From NCBI GenBank assembly GCA_024279045.1, contig JAJRRZ010000163.1, forward strand, positions 1 through 12,885: a stretch of DNA of 12,885 bases, given 5' to 3'. Made by a program: the position numbers and the translations under genes. The stretch comes from Alphaproteobacteria bacterium. GTDB lineage: Bacteria > Pseudomonadota > Alphaproteobacteria > Rhizobiales > Aestuariivirgaceae. The notes below the pieces were generated by a model. The model was not told the origin of the DNA. It searched no databases and saw nothing but the letters and a program-made list of their open reading frames with translations. Shown in pieces: positions 1 to 5,849 of the stretch (within the stretch, counting starts at the first letter, position 1; the number at the start of each line of letters is the position of its first letter).

Positions 1-700
1 CAGCGCCCGGCGTGGTGTGTGCCAGGTGCTCGAAGATGTCCGGCTGCAGGATGTAGCGCCCGGAGATGATGAGGTTGGAGGGGGCGTCTGCCACTGCCGG
101 TTTTTCCACCATGGAGGTGATGCGCGGGGCATCGGCGGCGGTATCGTCAACCGCCACCACGCCATACTTGTCCACCTCCTCGCGCGGCACCTCCTCCACG
201 GCGATGATGTTGCCGCCACGTTGCCGATAGAGATCCATCATGGTGGACAGGCAGCCCGGCTGGCTGCGCATGAGCATGTCCGGCAGCAGCACGGCGAAGG
301 GTTCATCGCCCACCGCGGTGGCGGCGCAGGCTATGGCGTGGCCCAGCCCGCGCGGCGCGTCCTGGCGCACGAAGATGGCCTTGCCGGCGGCGATGCTGGC
401 ATCGCGCACGGCCTGCAGCAGGGCATCCTTGCCCTTCGCGGCGAGCGTCTGCTCAAGCTGCGGGTGGGCATCGAAATGATCGGCAATGGCTTCCTTGCCG
501 CGCGAGACGACGAAGACGAACTCCTCGATGCCCGCTTCGCGTGCTTCCTCCACCACCCATTGCAGCACCGGCCTGTCGAGCACGGGTAGCAGCTCCTTCG
601 GGATGGCCTTGGTGGCGGGCAGGAAGCGTGTGCCCAGCCCGGCGACGGGCAAGACGGCCTTGCGCACCGGTGCCGGCGTGGTTGGGGTTGTGCGTGTCAT
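1..700 (-). CDS. galU: UTP--glucose-1-phosphate uridylyltransferase, N-terminal part (runs off left edge)
   Basis: Translating the minus strand from the ATG at 700-698 gives 233 codons with no stop before the window edge. The protein is therefore truncated by the window, not broken; full GalU is usually about 290 residues. The N-terminus carries the nucleotidyltransferase signature GLGTRFLPATKAIPKELLPV (residues 21-40), followed by DRPVLQWVVEEA, a typical GalU continuation. Further on are GLGHAIACA and FAVLLPDM, the nucleotide-sugar and metal-binding regions of this Rossmann-like fold, and later MVEKP. GalU makes UDP-glucose from glucose-1-phosphate and UTP in the cytoplasm, supplying LPS, exopolysaccharide and the GalE substrate. 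It is divergent from galE across a 171 bp gap. A weak purine-rich stretch (GGGGCGGA) precedes the start. The family call is firm; the C-terminal part cannot be seen. Confidence 0.95.
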   Translation of the reverse strand, partial: MTRTTPTTPAPVRKAVLPVAGLGTRFLPATKAIPKELLPVLDRPVLQWVVEEAREAGIEEFVFVVSRGKEAIADHFDAHPQLEQTLAAKGKDALLQAVRDASIAAGKAIFVRQDAPRGLGHAIACAATAVGDEPFAVLLPDMLMRSQPGCLSTMMDLYRQRGGNIIAVEEVPREEVDKYGVVAVDDTAADAPRITSMVEKPAVADAPSNLIISGRYILQPDIFEHLAHTTPGA

Positions 701-871
701 GTATCCGCCCCGCTTGTGAGAAGGGTTCGCGTTGCAATCATGCGCCGTGATATCATGGTTAACGGCCCATTTACCACAAGTCCGCATGATGCCCGCATCA
801 GGTGAACAAATGGTTGCCCGCAGGCTTCCGGGGCAAGCCGGTTTTCACGGCAGTTACAAGGGATTGGGCAG
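701..871. promoter_or_regulatory. galU-galE divergent intergenic region
   Basis: This 171 bp gap separates the divergent starts of galU and galE, so the promoters of both should lie in it or nearby. No confident pair of -35/-10 boxes was found. A TATCAT at 751-756 could be a plus-strand -10 but lacks a good -35. On the minus strand TTGTGG with a weak -10 about 17-18 bases downstream is possible but poor. The galE ribosome binding site AAGGGA lies at 858-863, 8 bases before its ATG. Short open frames crossing this gap look like chance. Confidence 0.4.
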
Positions 872-1873
872 ATGGCGGTTCTGGTTACTGGCGGGGCGGG
901 ATACATCGGCTCGCACATGGTTTATGCACTCGCCGACCGCGACGAGGAGGTGATCGTCCTGGACAACCTTTCCACTGGCTTCGACTGGGCGGTATCGCCC
1001 GCGGCGATGCTGGTGGTGGGCGATATTGGCGATGCCGAGCTGCTGGACAGGCTGTTCGCCACGCACCACATCGATGCCATCGTGCATTTCGCCGGTTCCA
1101 TCGTGGTGCCGGAATCGGTGGAAAACCCGCTGAAGTATTACGCCAACAACACCGCCAACAGCCGCATTCTCATTGCCGCGGCGGTAAAGGCCGGGGTGAG
1201 GAACTTCATCTTTTCCTCCACCGCGGCGGTCTATGGCATCCCTGAAATCAATCCGGCGGCGGAAGATGCCCCGCTTGCGCCCATCAACCCCTATGGCCGC
1301 TCCAAGCTGATGACCGAATGGATGCTGCAGGACGTGGCTGCCGCGCATGATTTCAACTACATCGCGTTGCGCTACTTCAACGTTGCCGGGGCCGATCCAA
1401 AGGGCCGCACCGGCCAGTCCACGCCGGAAGCGACGCACCTGATCAAGGTGGCCTGTCAGACGGCACTGGGCCAGCGCGAGAAGATGTTCATCTTTGGCGA
1501 GGATTACGACACGCCCGATGGCACCTGCGTTCGCGACTACATCCATGTCAGCGACCTGATCGCGGCGCATGTGAACGCGCTGGATTATCTGCGCAAGGGG
1601 GGCGAATCGGGAGTGTTCAACTGCGGCTACGGGCATGGCTATTCCGTGCGCGAGGTGATCGACACGGTAAAGCAGGTCTCCGGTGTCGATTTTGCGGTGG
1701 AAGTGTCGCCGCGCCGGGCCGGTGATCCGCCGGCGCTGGTGGCGAAGGCCGATGCCATTCGCGCGCAACTGGGCTGGCAGCCACAACTGGATGATCTGCA
1801 GGGCATCGTGCAGTCGGCCCTGCGCTGGGAAAAGCATCTGCAACAGCGCAACAAGTCCGAAACGGCGCAATAG
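872..1873 (+). CDS. galE: UDP-glucose 4-epimerase
   Basis: This 333-residue protein has the usual length for GalE (about 330-340). It interconverts UDP-glucose and UDP-galactose using tightly bound NAD, in the cytoplasm. The extended short-chain dehydrogenase fold is clear. It starts with the NAD-binding glycine motif GGAGYIGSH (residues 7-15) and the acidic-end strand VIVLDNLSTG. HFAGSIVVPESV follows at about 72-83. The catalytic Tyr141 and Lys145 sit in NPYGRSK. The position of E. coli Ser124 appears to be Thr117 in FSSTAAVYG, a common and functional substitution. Later GalE signatures are ALRYFNVAGADP and GTCVRDYIHVSDL. The ATG at 872 has AAGGGA 8 bases upstream, and the glycine motif starts at residue 7, so little N-terminal extension is possible. 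It is divergent from galU, and a hairpin element begins 11 bases past its TAG stop. Confidence 0.97.
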   Translation: MAVLVTGGAGYIGSHMVYALADRDEEVIVLDNLSTGFDWAVSPAAMLVVGDIGDAELLDRLFATHHIDAIVHFAGSIVVPESVENPLKYYANNTANSRILIAAAVKAGVRNFIFSSTAAVYGIPEINPAAEDAPLAPINPYGRSKLMTEWMLQDVAAAHDFNYIALRYFNVAGADPKGRTGQSTPEATHLIKVACQTALGQREKMFIFGEDYDTPDGTCVRDYIHVSDLIAAHVNALDYLRKGGESGVFNCGYGHGYSVREVIDTVKQVSGVDFAVEVSPRRAGDPPALVAKADAIRAQLGWQPQLDDLQGIVQSALRWEKHLQQRNKSETAQ

Positions 1874-1884
1874 GGCATTGGGTG

Positions 1885-2049
1885 TAGGGTCTGGTCTCAA
1901 TAAATGAGTGCTTCTCATGGGCATTTTGGCAAAATAGCAGCGGTTTTTCGTTCGCAGGCAATAGTGGAGCTATTGGCAAGAACGAAAAACCGCCTGATAT
2001 GAAGCCAAAAGGCCCATGGGGAGTGCTCAGGTATTGAGTCCAGACCCTA
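1885..2049. mobile_element. MITE-like long palindromic element, family A
   Basis: The span is bordered by TA on both sides (1885-1886 and 2048-2049), consistent with a TA target duplication. It is an imperfect inverted repeat along nearly its whole length. The left end GGGTCTGGTCTCAATA (1887-1902) matches the right end GGGTCTGGACTCAATA read on the minus strand, with one mismatch. Inside, CATGGG at 1916-1921 pairs with CCCATG at 2013-2018. GCGGTTTTTCGTTC at 1940-1953 pairs perfectly with 1980-1993. CAATAG (1959-1964) pairs with CTATTG (1970-1975) around a TGGAG loop. No reading frame of transposase size fits, so it would be non-autonomous and moved in trans. It starts 11 bp after the galE stop and ends 67 bp before the transglycosylase gene, and could also terminate galE transcription. 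The palindrome is directly visible; mobility is inferred from the TA borders and the related termini of the two other elements here. Confidence 0.75.
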
Positions 2050-2116
2050 GTGCTGGCGGGCTGACGGGGCAGGCAGGGCAGCGGGCGCAACAGGCGAAAC
2101 AGCAGCGGAGATTCTC

Positions 2117-3283
2117 ATGCAAGGGCAGAAACACATCCCTCGTGGCAGGCTGGTGCTCAGCGCCATTGCCGGACTTCTGAGCGGTTTCATTTCGGTGATG
2201 AGCCTTTCCGCGCCGCAAGCGCAGGCCGCCGGCAAGGGGCTGGAGCAAATGTCTGGCAGCAGCGCCTACCGGCAATTCGTGGATGATTTCTGGCCACAGG
2301 CGCGTCGCGCCGGCATCCACCGCAGCACCTACAAGCGCGCCTTTCGCGTGATGCAGCCGGACTGGGAGGTGCTGAAGCGCCAGCGCCATCAGCCGGAGTT
2401 CAAGCTCACGCCGGCGGAATACCTGCGTACGCGGGTATCGGAAAAGCGCATCATGGCCGGGGTGGAAAAGCTGCGAGAGCACCGCACGCTGTTGCGCAAC
2501 CTGCAGGCGCGCTATGGCGTGGACAAGCATATCCTGCTGGCCATCTGGGGCATGGAAAGCAACTATGGCTCCTTCATGGGCAACCATGACGTCATTCGCG
2601 CACTGGCCACCCTGTCGATGAGTGGGCGGCGCAAGCGCTATGGCCGCCAGCAGCTCATTGCGGCGCTGAAGATATTGCAGGCGGGCGACATCAGCCCGGC
2701 GCAGATGAAAGGCTCGTGGGCTGGCGCAATGGGGCATACGCAGTTCATTCCCACCACCTATCTGGGTTATGCGGTGGACGTTACCGGCGATGGGCGGCGC
2801 GATATCTGGAACTCCAAGGCCGATGCCCTGGCCTCCACGGCCAATTACCTGAAGCGGCGCGGCTGGCGGCGTGGGCTGCCGTGGGGTTGGCAGGTGCATG
2901 TGCCTGGCCGGGCAAAACACCTGCTGGGACGTCGCAATGCCCGCAGCATTGCCGCCTGGGAGCGCCTCGGCGTGCGCCCGGCCACGGCAAAATCGTTCTA
3001 CGCGCGCAAGGCCCGCGCCTGGCTGGTGAAGCTGCGCGGTGATGGGCGGCATTTCCTGGTTACGCGCAATTTCCGCAGCCTGCTGGCCTACAACAACGCC
3101 ACGATGTATGCGCTTGCCGTCGGCCTGTTGGGTGATGCCATCGCCGCCAATGCCACGCGCCGCACCGCGCCAGTTGCACGCGGGGATTATAGTCAACACA
3201 AGGCGGCCATTGCCGCGCATGAGCGCGCCAGATTGAAGGAACTGGTGGAAAGCGCGGTGAGCGCCACTGCCTCGGTGCGCTGA
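2117..3283 (+). CDS. Lytic murein transglycosylase, MltB/SLT_2 family
   Basis: This 388-residue protein cleaves the beta-1,4 bond between MurNAc and GlcNAc in peptidoglycan, leaving 1,6-anhydro ends, in the periplasm. The N-terminus is a Sec-type signal peptide: basic residues, a hydrophobic run from about 11 to 30, and a likely cut after AQA near residue 37. No lipobox cysteine is seen, so it is probably soluble rather than an MltB-style lipoprotein. The mature part is one SLT_2 domain. WGMESNYGSFMG (about 144-155) has the catalytic Glu147. GSWAGAMGHTQFIPTTYL follows, then DVTGDGRRDIWNSKADALAS and NYLKRRGW, all hallmarks of the family. There is no C-terminal peptidoglycan-binding domain after about residue 350. 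The ATG at 2117 has GGAG about 6-9 bases upstream. It converges on dsbB with only 10 bases between the stops and no obvious terminator. The subfamily symbol is not assigned. Confidence 0.93.
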   Translation: MQGQKHIPRGRLVLSAIAGLLSGFISVMSLSAPQAQAAGKGLEQMSGSSAYRQFVDDFWPQARRAGIHRSTYKRAFRVMQPDWEVLKRQRHQPEFKLTPAEYLRTRVSEKRIMAGVEKLREHRTLLRNLQARYGVDKHILLAIWGMESNYGSFMGNHDVIRALATLSMSGRRKRYGRQQLIAALKILQAGDISPAQMKGSWAGAMGHTQFIPTTYLGYAVDVTGDGRRDIWNSKADALASTANYLKRRGWRRGLPWGWQVHVPGRAKHLLGRRNARSIAAWERLGVRPATAKSFYARKARAWLVKLRGDGRHFLVTRNFRSLLAYNNATMYALAVGLLGDAIAANATRRTAPVARGDYSQHKAAIAAHERARLKELVESAVSATASVR

Positions 3284-3293
3284 AATGCGCCGG

Positions 3294-3842
3294 TCAGCCA
3301 TTCTGCCCGTTCTGGCCGGATGCGTCGTGGCGTGCGTTTCTGCCGGCGCGCAGTGCGCCATATAGCGCCAGCAGCGCCAGCGCAGTGGAGATGACGGCAT
3401 TCCAGCCAGCCAGCGACAGGCCCAGGATGCGCAGCGGCGCTTCATCGCACAGCACCACGCGTTTGCTCAGGTCAGGCAAGGCGACGGAGAAATCCATGCC
3501 GGTAGAGGTGCAGCTGGCAGGCCCGGCCCACCATTTCCACTCGATGCCCGCATGCCATGCGCCCAGCCCGGCGCTGACCATCAGCACCACCGCCGCCAGA
3601 GCCAGCCCGGCGCGCAGCAGGCCATGCTCGCCCTTCGCCGCGAACAGCACCAGCACGAAGCCCAGCGGCACCAGCCCATACCACGGCTTGCGCTGCAGGA
3701 AGCACAGCTCGCAGGGTTGATAGCCCAGCACATGCTCGATGAACAGCGCCCCGGCGACCATCAGCAGCGCTGCAATGAACACCAGCAGCGCCGCGCGCGC
3801 CGCGGCATCGCGCCGGAATGTCGTCATCTCGCCCATGCGCAT
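3294..3842 (-). CDS. dsbB: Disulfide bond formation protein B (DsbB family)
   Basis: This integral inner-membrane protein of up to 182 residues would reoxidise DsbA and pass electrons to quinone. Four hydrophobic segments are visible, at about 16-35, 56-69, 76-95 and 141-163. The first periplasmic loop holds the quinone-linked CxxC in PCELCFLQRK (Cys44 and Cys47). The second loop holds the pair Cys111 (PASCTST) and Cys132 (VLCDEAP). All four essential cysteines are therefore present. The start is uncertain. With the ATG at 3842 the GAGGG motif is only one base away; the in-frame ATG at 3836 has better spacing (7 bases) and would remove two residues. It lies 4 bases after the yqaA-type stop, so the two are probably one transcript. 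No dsbA is in the window. The C-terminus ends in a short polar Gly/Asn/Gln tail. Confidence 0.93.
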   Translation of the reverse strand: MRMGEMTTFRRDAAARAALLVFIAALLMVAGALFIEHVLGYQPCELCFLQRKPWYGLVPLGFVLVLFAAKGEHGLLRAGLALAAVVLMVSAGLGAWHAGIEWKWWAGPASCTSTGMDFSVALPDLSKRVVLCDEAPLRILGLSLAGWNAVISTALALLALYGALRAGRNARHDASGQNGQNG

Positions 3843-3846
3843 GCCC

Positions 3847-4428
3847 TCAGAACAGGTATTTCACCGCCACGAAACCGCCCACCAGCAACACGCCCGCGGC
3901 CAGCGTAATCCAGCCGAGGTATTTCTCCAGAATCCGTCGTGCCGTCGGGCCGAACCAGAACAGCAGTGCTGCGACCAGATAGAACCGCAATCCGCGCGCC
4001 ACAATGGAGGCGATGGTAAAAACCACGAGATCAAGCCCGGCCACGCCGCTTGCGATGGTGATGACCTTGTAGGGAAACGGCGTGATGCCGGCGAACAGCA
4101 CGATCAGCGCGCCATATTCATGATACCAGCCAACGAAGGTGGAAAATTTTTCGTTCATCCCGTAGAAGTCGAGAATCGCCTGGCCCACGGTGTCATACAG
4201 CAGCCAGCCGATGAGGTATCCGGCCAGCCCGCCCAGCACGGAGGCCACCGTGCAGATGAGCGCATAGCGGAACACGCGCGCACGGTTGGCCAGCCCCATG
4301 GGAATGAGCAGGGCATCGGGCGGAATGGGAAAGAAGGAACTTTCGGCAAAAGACACGCCTGCCAGCACCCAGCTTGCACGCCGGTGCGCGGCAAGGTTCA
4401 TCAGCCAGTCATAGAGTTTGCGAATCAT
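3847..4428 (-). CDS. yqaA: YqaA/DedA-like (SNARE-associated/VTT domain) inner membrane protein
   Basis: This 193-residue hydrophobic protein belongs to the YqaA branch of the DedA/VTT superfamily, whose members are linked to lipid carrier or phospholipid translocation and envelope homeostasis. The exact substrate of this branch is unknown. The DedA-type re-entrant signature AESSFFPIPPDALLIPMGLA lies at about 28-47. The second, AGITPFPYKVITIASGVAG, is at about 113-131, followed by the arginine-containing ARGLRFYLVAALLFWFG. At least four other hydrophobic segments are seen. The frame is open upstream to 4737, but that part is alanine/proline-rich, antisense to the next gene and unlike the family. 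The ATG at 4428 (MIRKLYDWLMNLAAHR) matches how YqaA proteins usually begin; the ATG at 4443 would add five residues. It is probably co-transcribed with dsbB, 4 bases downstream. It starts head to head with the hydrolase, with almost no gap. Confidence 0.85.
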   Translation of the reverse strand: MIRKLYDWLMNLAAHRRASWVLAGVSFAESSFFPIPPDALLIPMGLANRARVFRYALICTVASVLGGLAGYLIGWLLYDTVGQAILDFYGMNEKFSTFVGWYHEYGALIVLFAGITPFPYKVITIASGVAGLDLVVFTIASIVARGLRFYLVAALLFWFGPTARRILEKYLGWITLAAGVLLVGGFVAVKYLF

Positions 4429-5557
4429 GGTGCCCAAAGCCATAGCCGCTGACAATGCCAATGTCCAAGCCGGGCGAGCTGGTGCCGCCAGTGCGCCAGC
4501 GGCAGATGGCGCGGTGGGCACGGTTGCGGGCGCGGTGGATGCATCAACGGCGGGTGCCAGGCAGGGGACAGCGCGTGGCGGGCGCGGGAAGGCCGATGCG
4601 CGGGCGGCGCGGGCGGTGCTGCTGGAAACCGCCCACAAGCGCAAGCCCGCCGCCCTGCAGCCGCTGTTGTTGCGCACGCCGGACGGCGTGGAACTGCGCT
4701 GCGCCACCGCCCGTCCGCAAGGCAGCGCACGCGGCACGGTGCTGATCCTGCCCGGGCGTGGCGATTACATCGAACGTCATTACGATACCATTGCGGAAAT
4801 GCTGCAACGCCGCCTTGCTGTGGCGATCTTCGACTGGCGTGGACAGGGCCTGTCGCAGCGTTTCTCGCGCAACCGGCTGAAGGGCCATGTGCGCTCCTTC
4901 AACGACTACGACACCGACCTGCATACGGTCATGCGCGAACTGGTGCTGCCGGACATGCCCGCGCCTTGTTTCGCCTTTGCCGTTTCCATGGGTGGGCATG
5001 TCCTGCTGAAGGCCAGCTTCAGGCACCTGTGGTTCGAGCGGGCGATGCTGATCTCGCCGATGGTTGACCTGCCGCAACACCCGCGCCGCGCGCTGCTGGA
5101 GCGGCTGGCGCGCAGCACGCCCTTGTTGGGGGTGTCGCGGGCGTTCTTTCCGCTGTTGCCGCGCCGCCTGTTGCACCCGCGGGACTTCCCCGGCAATGCC
5201 CTGACTTCCGACCGGCTGCGCTTCCTGCGCGAGGCGCACTTCCTGAAGGAATATCCGGAGGTGGGCATCGCCATGTGCCCGACCTTCGGCTGGCTGCGCG
5301 CGGCGCTGAAATCCATCGACGAACTGCGGGGCATGGTGGCCGCCGGAGGCGAACCCCGCTGGCCGCTCCATGCCGTGGCGGCGGCGCGCGATGCGCTGGT
5401 GGATGCGGAAGCCCTGCGGCGGCTGACGCGGCAGGTGGGCAACATCAAGGCCACCTTCCTGCACAAGGCGCGTCATGATATCACCATCGAGAATGACGAA
5501 AACCGTGCGCTGATGTGGAGCGCCTTCGATTCGTTCTTCGGGACTGCCCGCGGCTGA
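4427..5557 (+). CDS. Alpha/beta hydrolase, PldB-like (lysophospholipase / serine aminopeptidase S33 type)
   Basis: The hydrolase domain starts near LLLRTPDGVELRC and resembles the COG2267 PldB-like group, often annotated as lysophospholipases. Substrate cannot be read from sequence. Visible elements, counted from the ATG at 4427, are VLILPGRGDYIERH with the oxyanion region near residue 111, then AIFDWRGQGLSQR. The nucleophile elbow is AVSMGG with Ser187. The probable acid Asp321 lies in AAARDALVD and His350 in KARHDITIE. The elbow has Ala where GxSxG normally has Gly. The first 60 or so residues are alanine/glycine-rich with no recognisable fold, and the frame is also open antisense there. 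The ATG at 4427 overlaps the start of the divergent yqaA-type gene and lacks a visible ribosome binding site. GTG at 4514 or 4616 are real alternatives; 4616 would give a compact protein of about 313 residues, closer to family length. A strong terminator follows the stop. Confidence 0.8.
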   Translation: MVPKAIAADNANVQAGRAGAASAPAADGAVGTVAGAVDASTAGARQGTARGGRGKADARAARAVLLETAHKRKPAALQPLLLRTPDGVELRCATARPQGSARGTVLILPGRGDYIERHYDTIAEMLQRRLAVAIFDWRGQGLSQRFSRNRLKGHVRSFNDYDTDLHTVMRELVLPDMPAPCFAFAVSMGGHVLLKASFRHLWFERAMLISPMVDLPQHPRRALLERLARSTPLLGVSRAFFPLLPRRLLHPRDFPGNALTSDRLRFLREAHFLKEYPEVGIAMCPTFGWLRAALKSIDELRGMVAAGGEPRWPLHAVAAARDALVDAEALRRLTRQVGNIKATFLHKARHDITIENDENRALMWSAFDSFFGTARG

Positions 5558-5616
5558 CGGCAGCGCGGTGGCACCGTCAGGTGGCGCAACGCGTGATTTT
5601 CCGTGAAGAAAAGGAT

Positions 5617-5650
5617 TTGTGGCTGACAGCGTCGGCCACAAGATTTTTGT
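5617..5650 (+). terminator. Rho-independent terminator after the hydrolase gene
   Basis: An 11-pair stem forms between TTGTGGCTGAC (5617-5627) and GTCGGCCACAA (5631-5641), with one T-G wobble and an AGC loop. It is followed by GATTTTTGTT, a T-tract in the plus orientation. It begins about 60 bases after the hydrolase stop codon and nothing else on the plus strand precedes it, so it should end that transcript. This is the clearest terminator in the window. Confidence 0.88.
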
Positions 5651-5677
5651 TCACGTTCGACCTGCTTGCCGCAGCTT

Positions 5678-5849
5678 TATGCTCAGGCTTCATGAATTTG
5701 CACAGCATCCCAAGCCATTTGCGCTGCACATCAGCGCCCTTTTGCCCCTGGAAATGCCGACAGGCATTCCCGGCGGACAAAAGAACGCTGATTTTCAAGC
5801 AAATGAGGCATCTACCATGCCTCTTCATGAGTTATGAGTCCTGAGCCTA
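5678..5849. mobile_element. MITE-like palindromic element, family B, copy 1
   Basis: This is a copy of the sequence at 10172-10337, about 90% identical by hand alignment, with roughly 16 substitutions, a 1-base indel and a 7-base indel near the right end. It is bordered by TA (5678-5679 and 5848-5849). The right end read on the minus strand, GGCTCAGGACTCATAA, pairs with a decayed left end TGCTCAGGCTTCATGAA. Interior pairing includes CCATTTGC with GCAAATG, ATCAGCG with CGCTGAT, and an apical AATGCC/GGCATT stem (5753-5758 with 5763-5768) around GACA. The whole span could fold into one long hairpin. No protein of transposase size is encoded. Its right border TA plus the first element base forms the TAG stop codon of acs. 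It lies downstream of both acs and the convergent hydrolase terminator. The repeat relationship is certain; mobility in trans is inferred. Confidence 0.82.

Noticed and set aside
854..1924. Long open frame on the minus strand opposite galE
   Set aside because: It is antisense to a complete GalE, with Arg/His-rich composition and no recognisable motif. This is a codon-bias shadow in GC-rich DNA.
3284..3293. Possible bidirectional terminator between the convergent transglycosylase and dsbB genes
   Set aside because: Only 10 bases separate the stops and no stem with a T-tract was found there.
2027..3445. 472-codon minus-strand frame opposite the transglycosylase
   Set aside because: It runs across the palindromic element, a complete lytic transglycosylase and the end of dsbB, and its translation is low-complexity with no fold signature.
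4429..4737. Upstream extension of the yqaA-type frame to 4737
   Set aside because: The added residues are Ala/Pro/Arg-rich, antisense to the hydrolase and absent from the family; the ATG at 4428 gives the expected N-terminus.
5515..5844. Small plus-strand frames in the hydrolase-acs gap
   Set aside because: They read through the terminator and the palindromic element and have no ribosome binding site or recognisable protein.
5678..5849. CRISPR or phage attachment site reading of the repeats
   Set aside because: There are only two dispersed copies, each an internal palindrome. There is no spacer periodicity, cas gene, integrase or tRNA nearby.
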